Below, piece after piece: positions 16,920 through 24,174 of a stretch of DNA of 64,000 bases. Position 1 is the first letter of the stretch; every line of letters begins with the position of its first letter. The translations under genes and the position numbers were made by a program. The notes under the pieces were generated by a model, which did not search any database, was not told where the DNA came from, and was given only the letters and a program-made list of their open reading frames with translations. The DNA lies in the NCBI GenBank assembly GCA_005888095.1, contig VBKF01000092.1, forward strand, positions 38,548 through 102,547, read 5' to 3'. This DNA is from Deltaproteobacteria bacterium. GTDB lineage: Bacteria; Desulfobacterota; Binatia; DP-6.

Positions 16920-19900
16920 TCACCCGCCCAGGCAGCGGAGCGTGAGTCGGTCGCCGTCGCGCGTGCCGCCCGTCGTCTGCGCCCGGCCCGCGATGATCGC
17001 CTTCCCGGGCGCCGTTCCGCGGGTCGGCACGCGCAGAGCCGCGAGCGGAGTGCACGCCGTGCCGGCGATCGCGGGAGAGAACGTCACGACGTTGTGCCGG
17101 ACCCCGCCCTGCGTGCCGCCCATGGCGACGAGCGCGTCGAGAAGCGCCTGCGCGTTCGCCCGGCGCAACGCCGACTTGGCGAGCGGCGTCAGGCTCCCGA
17201 GCGCGTAGGAGCCGACCGCACCCGCGGCGCAGGCCGGCAGGGCGGGATCGTGCTCGTTGACGCAGATTCCGACCCGGAACGTGCAGCCGCCGTCGACCGC
17301 GCCGTCACCGTCGCACGACGGATCGCCGTCATGACAGCTCTGAACGCCATTCACCCGGCCGCGCTTGTCGCGGAACGGCGTGTTGGTGGGGTTCACCACC
17401 AGCCATTCGGCCAGACAGTCGGTCCGCGCCGCCCCGCCGCCCTCGACGAGCGCGGCAAAGCTCGTCGCGGGCAGCAGGGCGAAGGTGGAGAAGTCGGTGA
17501 TCCCCGCCGCGTGCGCCGTATGCCCCGCGGTGTCGATCATCGTGTCGACGAAGGGCGTGTAGCTCGTCCCGGAGCACGGACCGTTCACGCCGCAGTCGCC
17601 GTTCTCGGAACACGGCGCTCCGCCCATGGTACAAGTACCCGGGTTGAAGGAGCCGATGATGAGCGCGCCCTCGGCGCTCGAGCCGGGCGTGATGCCCGCC
17701 GCCGTGAGCTCGGCCTCCGTGTAGGCGATCGTCAGCTCGGCGCTGAAGAGCCCCGCGAGCGCGCGTTGCAGCGTCACGAAGAACGGCAGCACGCCCGGGG
17801 TCCCGACCGTGATCGCCGGGCCGGGCGGCACGTCCGCGTCGGCCGCGAGAAGCGACGTGCCGAGGATCGAGCGGCCGGCCGTGACACGCGTCGCGACCGC
17901 GTTCATGGCGAAATCCACGACGACGTCGGGCGTCGGCTCGGAGGCCGCGAGCGCGCCGCCCTGGTCGACGGTGCGCGCAAAGAAGTGGGCGGTCGAGGCC
18001 CCCGCCGGGACCTCGACGTTCTGCACCGGGTTGAAGTTCTCCGGGGCGGTGAAGGTGAAGGTGCCCGGAGGTCCGCTCGCGACGACGTCGCCGAACCAGG
18101 CGAGGACGGCGTCGAGGATGCCCGCGTTCGGGACGCGGATGCCGCGCTCGAGCGCCGGGAAGGCGTTGCCGGTCAGCGCGAATTCCTCCACGTGCGCGAA
18201 CTCCGGCGCGAAGGTGAGGGTACCGGGCCCCGTGCCGATGCTCGCCGCGTGGGTGGCGGGACCGTTCTGGAGCAGCGCCGCGGTGGCGGTGCCGGCAGCC
18301 GCGTTCGCGTGGAGCGTGCCGGGGGTGGCGAAGTTCGCGATCGGGAGGACGAGCGGGTTCTGGTGCAGGTTCTGCACGAAGGGGTCGAAGATCGGCAGGC
18401 TCGCGGCGACGGCGAGCGCCTCGTTCGCGGGGTTCGGTACCACCTGGTCGCCGAAGTCCTCCACCTGGATCACATTGCGCGGCGTGCCGGCCGCCGGGTC
18501 GAGGAGCAGCGGTGCCGAGTTCAGACCGTCGGCCGGGTCGACGATCGCCTGCGTGAAGTTCGCGGCGAACGAGAACTGGTCGAAGACGTTGGCAGGGTCG
18601 AGGCCGAGGATCCCCTCGACCTGCCCCATCGCGCCGGCGCCGATCGACGAGTTCAGGAAGAGCTGCGAGGTGAGCCCCCCGCCGGTGGCGTTCAGCAACG
18701 CGGCCTTGAGGTCCGGCTCGATCGGCACGAACCCCGACCCCATGAGCCCGCCGAGCGAGTGGCCCATGTAGAAGATGTTCGTGTCGTCGAGCTTGGTGTC
18801 GAGCGCCATGTCGATCGTGTGGCCGTGCAGCAGGCGCACGAGCGACAGCAGGTCGGCGTAGGTCTGCCGGAAGTTGTCGCGCACGCCGAGGAAGTTGTGA
18901 AACGCCTGGAAGAAGCCGAGGTTCACGCTCAAGAAGCCCGTGTTCGGGTCGTCGGCGAAGCCGTCGGGCGACGCCGTGCCGCCGAAGCCGTTCCGGGTGT
19001 CTTGCGGGCACGCCGCGGACGGCCCACAGTTCCAGTAGCGGTAGCCGTGCTGGGCGGCGTCGATGCCGATCGACGCGAACCCTTTGGCGGCGTCCAGGTC
19101 GCCGAAGGCCACCACCAGGTCCCGCTGGCCGCCGAGGCCATGCTGCTGGATGACGACCGGCCAGCCGGCAGGCGGTGGCGTCCCGCTCGGGACGACGACG
19201 GTGAACGGGATCTGCGCGGTATCGATCACCACCGGATGGCCGGCGCCGTCGCGGGTGAAGCGCTCGTCGGTCGTCTCGCACGGGCCCGCCGGCGAGCAGG
19301 AGGCGAAGGACGGCGGGAGCGGGAGGTCCCCGAAGGGTCCGTCGCCGTCCGGGTCGTGCGTCTGGAAGCGCGCGCTTCCATAGAAGCCGGTCGCGACCGT
19401 CGCGACGTGCGCGGGCGGCGAGGCACCGTAGAGGTTCGCGAGGCCCGCCGCTCCCTTGAAGACGAGCCCCGGCTGGCTCGCGAAGTCGGCGGCCGGCACC
19501 GGCAAACCGGGCAGGACCGTGGCCTGGATCGACACGAGGTCCGCCGTCGTGGACTGGGTGGTGAACACGGTCATGCCGGCGATGTCGCTCGCCGCGACGC
19601 CGTGCGCCCCGAGCGCCGCGACCACGGGGTCGAAGATGGCGTCCGCGTCGGCGTTCGGGCTGGCGCCGTCGCGCACGGCGAGCCAGTCCGCCGACGGCTC
19701 GACCGGCTGCCCGCCGCCCGTCACGCTCCGCCGCACCACGCAGGCGTACGTCGTCTTCGGCGCGAGCGGCTTCCCGGGCACCGGCAGGAGAGCGAGCACG
19801 TTCGGAATCCGCGTGTCGATGTCGCGCTTGATCATGACCGGCACCGGCGTGGCGGTCGCCGCATCGGCGCAGAACACGCTGTCCGCGAGCGACGGGGTGA

Positions 19901-20249
19901 GCACCGGAGACGCCGGCAGGCTCCCCGCATCGAGCGGCCCGCTCAGGAAGAAGTAGGCCGCCGTCGTCGTGCCGAAGCCGTCGAGCAGGTCGAGCGCGTC
20001 CTCGATCGAGCCCGTGTTGGCGGTGATCACCTGGGCGCCGAGGCCGATCGACGCGCCGCTCGCGAGCAGCGTGCCGTCGCCGTCGCCCGGCTGGCCCTGA
20101 TCGAAGTAGAGGTCGTTCGGCCACGGCAGCGAGCCGAAGACGCCGGGCGTCGTGTTCTCCGCCGGCAGGGTGAACTGCACCGTCGGACCGGCGGCACGGG
20201 CCGCGAGCGGGGCGAGGACGAGGGTGAAGACGGCGGCGGAGCGCAGCAT
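16920..20249 (-). CDS. large secreted lipase-like alpha/beta-hydrolase with Cys-containing C-terminal domain
   Basis: About 1109 aa. The ATG at 20249..20247 gives a signal peptide (MLRSAAVFTLVLAPLAARA). The mature N-terminus (VQFTLPAENTTPGVFGSLPW, FGTTTAAYFFLSGPLD) resembles the bacterial virulence-factor lipase N-terminal domain. The hydrolase core follows: WPVVIQQHGLGGQRD, then the nucleophile elbow MGHSLGGLMGSG near residue 494. Residues about 810-930 contain beta-rich segments and a Cys cluster. The last 170 residues (CLAEWLV, CDGDG, GCTFRVGICVNEHDP, LRVPTRG, LTLRC) form a domain shared with the metalloprotease at 53.3-55.6 kb. It is probably exported and a candidate T2SS substrate. The true substrate, lipid or polyester, is unknown. 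Confidence 0.7.
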   Translation of the reverse strand: MLRSAAVFTLVLAPLAARAAGPTVQFTLPAENTTPGVFGSLPWPNDLYFDQGQPGDGDGTLLASGASIGLGAQVITANTGSIEDALDLLDGFGTTTAAYFFLSGPLDAGSLPASPVLTPSLADSVFCADAATATPVPVMIKRDIDTRIPNVLALLPVPGKPLAPKTTYACVVRRSVTGGGQPVEPSADWLAVRDGASPNADADAIFDPVVAALGAHGVAASDIAGMTVFTTQSTTADLVSIQATVLPGLPVPAADFASQPGLVFKGAAGLANLYGASPPAHVATVATGFYGSARFQTHDPDGDGPFGDLPLPPSFASCSPAGPCETTDERFTRDGAGHPVVIDTAQIPFTVVVPSGTPPPAGWPVVIQQHGLGGQRDLVVAFGDLDAAKGFASIGIDAAQHGYRYWNCGPSAACPQDTRNGFGGTASPDGFADDPNTGFLSVNLGFFQAFHNFLGVRDNFRQTYADLLSLVRLLHGHTIDMALDTKLDDTNIFYMGHSLGGLMGSGFVPIEPDLKAALLNATGGGLTSQLFLNSSIGAGAMGQVEGILGLDPANVFDQFSFAANFTQAIVDPADGLNSAPLLLDPAAGTPRNVIQVEDFGDQVVPNPANEALAVAASLPIFDPFVQNLHQNPLVLPIANFATPGTLHANAAAGTATAALLQNGPATHAASIGTGPGTLTFAPEFAHVEEFALTGNAFPALERGIRVPNAGILDAVLAWFGDVVASGPPGTFTFTAPENFNPVQNVEVPAGASTAHFFARTVDQGGALAASEPTPDVVVDFAMNAVATRVTAGRSILGTSLLAADADVPPGPAITVGTPGVLPFFVTLQRALAGLFSAELTIAYTEAELTAAGITPGSSAEGALIIGSFNPGTCTMGGAPCSENGDCGVNGPCSGTSYTPFVDTMIDTAGHTAHAAGITDFSTFALLPATSFAALVEGGGAARTDCLAEWLVVNPTNTPFRDKRGRVNGVQSCHDGDPSCDGDGAVDGGCTFRVGICVNEHDPALPACAAGAVGSYALGSLTPLAKSALRRANAQALLDALVAMGGTQGGVRHNVVTFSPAIAGTACTPLAALRVPTRGTAPGKAIIAGRAQTTGGTRDGDRLTLRCLGG

Positions 20250-20325
20250 GTGTCGGTCCTCCTGCGGGTCCGGGAGTGATGGCACAGGACCGCGCCACGC
20301 GGCAAGGCGAAAACGCGAGCCTCCG

Positions 20326-21609
20326 CTACTCGCAGGGCGCGCTGCCGATGCAGATGCCGTCCGCGAAGCCGGGGTTCACGCACACGTACCCGAAGGGATC
20401 GGTGCAGTCGGAGTCCTGCGTGCAGAGCTTTCGGCAGGCGAGTCCCCCGTCGTCGACGCACACCTCGTCAGGACCGGAGCAGCCGAAACCCGGGCACTGG
20501 CAGACGCGCGAACTACAGCCTGCAAACGTGCAATACTGCCGGCAGATGCCCGCGCCGGAGCACTCCGCATCGGTCGCGCACGGCGGGCCGACGCAGTAGC
20601 GCGTGTCGCCGCCGTTGTCGCGACACGTGTAACCGTCGGGGCAGTCGCCGTCGCTCGCGCAGGTGACCCCGGATTGGCAGGTCGGCGACGGTGGGTTGCA
20701 CTCGGAGGGATAGCCCGCGACGAGCGGTACGGCGAGCCGGTCGGCGCAATCGGCCTCGAACTCGGTGACGCAGCCGAGGCAGGCGACGAGGCCGGCGAGG
20801 TCGCCGATCGGGCCGCCGCAGGCCGCCCCGCCCGGCACCTGGACCGCGGGGCAATCGGCGGCGACGCCGATCGACGCCGGCGTCAAGTCATCGCCACCCC
20901 CGCAGCGGCCGTCGCCGCCGCCACAGGCGGCGCAGATGGCGGCCGACGTGTTCGCCGCTGCCGCGGCGATCGCCGGGCCCGCCCGGCCGTCGCCGGGATC
21001 CGGGCACGGGTTCTGGTGGAGGCCGCGCAGGCGAGCGTCCCAGCACTTCCGCAGGGCCTTCGACTTGGCGATGAAGAAGCGCGCCGCCTCCTTGCCGATC
21101 GCCCGGCGGCAGGCGCCGAGCGGCGGAGCGGCGGGCGCCGGTCCACTCGGACCGAAGGAGAGCGCGATCAGCCGGTCCACCGCGGCGCTGCCGACGCACG
21201 TGAAACAGACCGGGATGTCCGCGTCGCCGCCCATGGCATTCGTGCACGCGCCGTTCTGGAGGTTCGGGCAGCTCCCGATGTCCCATCCGACGGCGGCGAG
21301 CGGGTCGTCGTCAGGCGTCCCGCAGCGTCCGTCCACCCCGCAGCACGCCCGGACCACCCCGGCGCTCGCCTTCTCCGCGGCGCCCGAGATGCGCAGGGCG
21401 GTCGCCGAGTCGTTCCGACATTCGGTGCCGGCCGGCAGGAGGCCGACGATCACTCGGTCCGCGCAGCGTTCGCGCGCCTTCGTCACCGATTGGACGTAGT
21501 GGGCCGCCTGCTTGGCGACCTCGCGCCGACAGCCGAGCGGCTCGCCGCGCGCCGGGTGAGCGACGAGGGCCAGCGCCAGAAAGCCCGCTGCAATGCCGGG
21601 GCGTCGCAT
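20326..21609 (-). CDS. secreted Cys-rich protein with two internal repeats and a disulfide-rich tail
   Basis: 427 aa with a signal peptide (RPGIAAGFLALALVAHPARG). Residues about 25-130 and 140-290 are two copies of one Cys-spaced helical domain. Copy 1 opens GCRREVAKQAAHYVQSVTKA and copy 2 opens ACRRAIGKEAARFFIAKSKA; both then have an RC/KC, a CC/AC-GxDGRCG segment, a CP and a final C-x-x-C. The last 110 residues contain CASDGDCPDGYTC, CATDAECSGAGIC and CTQDSDCTDPFGYVC units, the short disulfide-rich repeats common in myxobacterial-type secreted proteins. There are more than 40 cysteines, so it must be exported and oxidised. Function is unknown. It lies 76 bp upstream of the lipase-like gene on the same strand and may be co-transcribed. 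Confidence 0.65.
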   Translation of the reverse strand: MRRPGIAAGFLALALVAHPARGEPLGCRREVAKQAAHYVQSVTKARERCADRVIVGLLPAGTECRNDSATALRISGAAEKASAGVVRACCGVDGRCGTPDDDPLAAVGWDIGSCPNLQNGACTNAMGGDADIPVCFTCVGSAAVDRLIALSFGPSGPAPAAPPLGACRRAIGKEAARFFIAKSKALRKCWDARLRGLHQNPCPDPGDGRAGPAIAAAAANTSAAICAACGGGDGRCGGGDDLTPASIGVAADCPAVQVPGGAACGGPIGDLAGLVACLGCVTEFEADCADRLAVPLVAGYPSECNPPSPTCQSGVTCASDGDCPDGYTCRDNGGDTRYCVGPPCATDAECSGAGICRQYCTFAGCSSRVCQCPGFGCSGPDEVCVDDGGLACRKLCTQDSDCTDPFGYVCVNPGFADGICIGSAPCE

Positions 21610-21975
21610 TCGTCCGCGGCATCTAGCGCGCCAAGACGCGCACCGTCAAAGGCTCACGCGATTCGTGCGGGGCCGTGGGGTGCTGTCCCCGTCCCGGCGC
21701 CGTCTGGTTGGCGTCTACCGCGCACCGTCCTGCGCGCGCTTGACGGCTTCGATCGTTCCATCGCCCACGGCGCGACGGCTCGGCCTCGCGCTCCTCACGG
21801 ACGACGGGGCCTTTACGGGGGCGCCGCGCTCCGATGCTCCCTCGCCGTCGGAGCCCCGATGGCCGCAGAGCACACCGTCACCAGGCGCCTGCCGCCGCCG
21901 ACCGAGCACTCACCCGTTGCCAGGCCCCGCACGTGGCTGGCGGTGGTGGGTTGGCGGAAGGATGGGCTCGTCGGG
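21610..21975. other. non-coding stretch, nothing recognised
   Basis: No open frame here has coding character I trust; the short frames on both strands give Arg/Pro/Ser-rich translations typical of GC-rich non-coding DNA. It should contain the promoter of the Cys-rich gene on the minus strand, but no clear -35/-10 pair is visible. It ends at the left terminus of the 309-bp palindromic element. Confidence 0.4.
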
Positions 21976-22052
21976 CTAGGAGCGCGACCCAAGACATCTT
22001 GGGTCGCGAACCGGACGCGAGGGTGTTCCGTCGCGATCACGCCCGACTGTCC

Positions 22053-22080
22053 TGCCGCGGCTGGCGAAGCCAGCGCGGCA
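22053..22080 (+). repeat. 28-bp inner repeat, copy 1
   Basis: This 28-mer is the exact reverse complement of 22179-22206 and is itself an imperfect palindrome centred on GGCGAAGCC. As RNA, the element could fold either as two separate hairpins or as one long stem joining both copies. Confidence 0.8.
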
Positions 22081-22178
22081 GACGAACACGCGCGGTTCCA
22101 CGGCCACCGCAGACAGGCCCAATCGGCAACCGATAAACACGAGTGCCGCGAGACCTCTGGAACGGCGCGTGTCGGTTG

Positions 22179-22206
22179 TGCCGCGCTGGCTTCGCCAGCC
22201 GCGGCA
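22179..22206 (-). repeat. 28-bp inner repeat, copy 2 (inverted)
   Basis: Exact reverse complement of 22053-22080; the two copies are separated by 98 bp of less structured sequence within the same element. Confidence 0.8.
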
Positions 22207-22460
22207 CGGCGGTCGCGCGTGCCGCGAGCGCCACATGCTCGCGTCCGTGCCCGCGACCCAAGAAGTCTTGGGTCGCGCTCCTAGATGAGCGCCCACGCAG
22301 CGCACCGAGGCGGTCACCGAGCGCGATAAGAAGAGGACGCCGGGATCCGGGGATTCACACGGCGCCGAGCCCTTCGTTTCACGTTTCCGGGTCCTGCGGT
22401 GTTATTCAACCGGGGTTCAGGCGACGGCGATGTCCGCCGCTTGCCAGACGGGGCGCACCT

Positions 22461-22565
22461 GACGACGTATTCTCGAGCCGAGGTCTGGTGATGTATCGCT
22501 TCAGGGGCGGCAAAATCGCCGAGCAGAGATGGGTGGAATGGGAGATCAGCGCCGCTCGACCATGA
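22461..22565 (+). pseudogene. C-terminal remnant of a SnoaL-like / ester cyclase protein
   Basis: The frame ending at TGA 22563-22565 encodes GLVMYRFRGGKIAEQRWVEW, which closely matches the last strands of SnoaL-like (NTF2 fold) proteins, where YRFxDGKIxExWxEWD is typical. Upstream of about 22461 the frame has no family resemblance and runs into unstructured sequence and the MITE, so the first 100 or so residues are missing. The stop overlaps the ATG of the DNA-repair gene (ATGA), as if the intact gene once was translationally coupled to it. Confidence 0.45.
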
Positions 22566-24076
22566 CCCTCGACCCGGCACACTGCTACCAGGCCGTGCTG
22601 AGCCGCGACCGCCGCTTCGACGGCCGCTTCTTCGCCGGCGTGGTCACGACCGGCGTCTACTGCCGGCCGATCTGTCCGGTGAAGCCGGCGAAGCCGCAGA
22701 GCGTCCGGTGGTTCGCGTGCGCCGCCGCGGCCGAAGCCGCCGGCTTCCGCCCCTGCCGCCGCTGCCGCCCCGAGACGGCGCCCGGCACGCCCGCCTGGAC
22801 CGGGACCTCGGCCGTCGTCTCGCGTGCGCTCCGCCTGATCGCCGCGGGCGCGCTGGACGACGGCGCCATGGAGGGCTTCGCGAGTCGGCTCGGCGTCGGG
22901 ACGCGGCAGCTCCGCCGCCTGTTCGGGACGCACCTGGGCGCATCGCCCATGCAGGTGGCCCGCGCGCGTCGCGTCCACTTCGCGCGCGCCTTGATCGACG
23001 AGACGGACCTGCCCATGGCGGAGGTGGCGTTCGCGGCGGGATTTGGCAGCGTCCGGGACTTCAATTATGCCGTGAGGGCCACGTTCGGACGCTCGCCGAC
23101 GGAGCTCCGGCGCGCGCGTGGTGCGCGCAGCCCGCGCGCGGACGGGGCCGGTCTCGCGGTCCGGCTGCCGTACCGGCCGCCGCTCGACTGGTCGGGGCTG
23201 CTCGCCTTCCTCGCGCCGCGTGCCACACCGGGCGTGGAGGCGGTGGCGGACGGCGTCTACCGGAGGACGATCGCGGTCGGCGATGCGCGGGGCACGATCG
23301 AGGTGCGTGCGGCCCCGCGCGAGCCGCATCTTCTCATGCGCGTCCGGCTCGCGCGTGCCGAGCGCCTGCTCCAGGTGGTGGAGCACGTGCGGCGTCTCTT
23401 CGACCTCGACGCGGATCCGGCGCTGATCGCGAACCACCTCGCCCGCAGCCGCGTGCTGGCGCCGCTGGTGGCGCGCCGCCGCGGTCTCCGGGTGCCCGGG
23501 GCGTGGGACGGCTTCGAGCTCGCGGTGCGCGCGGTGCTCGGCCAGCAGGTGACGGTGCGCGGCGCGACGACGCTCGCCGGGCGCGTGGTGCGCGCGTTCG
23601 GCACGCCGCTCGACCAGGCACAGGACGGACTCACGCATCTCTTTCCGCAGCCCGAGGCGCTCGCCGACGCCGACCTCGCGGCAATCGGCCTGCCGCGTGC
23701 CCGTGCCGCGACCATCCGTGCGCTCGCTGCCGCGGTGGCGCGCGGCGACCTCGTGCTCGAGGCCTCGCGCGGCCTCGAGGACGCCGTCGCGCGACTCGTC
23801 GCCATCCCCGGCATCGGTACCTGGACCGCGCAGTACGTCGCGATGCGCGCCCTGGGAGAGCCCGACGCCTTCCCGGCGGGCGACCTCGGGCTCCGGCGGG
23901 CGCTCGCCAACGGCGCGGGGCCGCTGCCGCCGGCGCGTGTCGCGGAGCTGGCGGAGGCGTGGCGGCCCTGGCGCGCCTACGCCGCGCTCCACCTCTGGAC
24001 CGGCCTGGCGGGCGAACGTGGCTACGCGGAGAACGGGATGTTCCGAGCCCGTCACACGGCGGTCGCGTCCTCGTAA
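22562..24076 (+). CDS. alkA: Ada-type methylphosphotriester / AraC / AlkA DNA glycosylase fusion
   Basis: 504 aa in three modules. Residues 1-75 are the Ada zinc domain, with the four cysteines in GVYCRPICPVKP and RPCRRCRPE, which takes methyl groups from DNA phosphotriesters. Residues about 85-180 are an AraC helix-turn-helix (LGVGTRQLRRLFGTHLGASP and EVAFAAGFGSVRDFNYAVRA). Residues about 200-500 are the AlkA 3-methyladenine glycosylase, with WDGFELAVRAVLGQQVTV, the HhH hairpin LVAIPGIGTWTAQYVAMRAL, and the catalytic Asp in FPAGDLGLRRAL. Such fusions combine sensing and repair of alkylated DNA and are probably self-regulating. The ATG at 22562 fits the start of the Ada domain. Confidence 0.93.
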   Translation: MTLDPAHCYQAVLSRDRRFDGRFFAGVVTTGVYCRPICPVKPAKPQSVRWFACAAAAEAAGFRPCRRCRPETAPGTPAWTGTSAVVSRALRLIAAGALDDGAMEGFASRLGVGTRQLRRLFGTHLGASPMQVARARRVHFARALIDETDLPMAEVAFAAGFGSVRDFNYAVRATFGRSPTELRRARGARSPRADGAGLAVRLPYRPPLDWSGLLAFLAPRATPGVEAVADGVYRRTIAVGDARGTIEVRAAPREPHLLMRVRLARAERLLQVVEHVRRLFDLDADPALIANHLARSRVLAPLVARRRGLRVPGAWDGFELAVRAVLGQQVTVRGATTLAGRVVRAFGTPLDQAQDGLTHLFPQPEALADADLAAIGLPRARAATIRALAAAVARGDLVLEASRGLEDAVARLVAIPGIGTWTAQYVAMRALGEPDAFPAGDLGLRRALANGAGPLPPARVAELAEAWRPWRAYAALHLWTGLAGERGYAENGMFRARHTAVASS

Positions 24077-24174
24077 CACGCGGACCGCGAAGGGGGGCGA
24101 GCGTGTGTGGTGGAGCGGGGTTTTCCCTGGACATTGCGACGCCCGCGGTGATACGCCGGCGCCCCAGAGGCACG

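Larger units (their letters stand above)
21976..22284. mobile_element. 309-bp nested-palindrome MITE-like element
   Basis: The two ends are inverted repeats of about 33 bp with one mismatch (21976-22008 and 22252-22284), each bounded by CTAG. Each end is itself a hairpin: GCGACCCAAG-ACAT-CTTGGGTCGC on the left and GCGACCCAAG-AAGT-CTTGGGTCGC on the right. Inside lie two identical 28-mers in opposite orientation (22053-22080 and 22179-22206), each also nearly self-complementary around GGCTGGCGAAGCCAGC. There is no transposase. Its outer bases (CTAGGAG...CTCCTAG) are the same as those of the 8.5-kb element. Confidence 0.75.

Noticed and set aside
17094..20279. 1061-aa open frame on the plus strand
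   Set aside because: It is the antisense shadow of the lipase-like gene: the translation is Arg/Glu/Gly/Val-rich with no domains, a GC-rich frame artefact.
22143..22565. 140-aa plus-strand frame across the palindromic element
   Set aside because: The first 100 residues are repeat sequence and random frame; only the SnoaL-like tail is retained, as a remnant.
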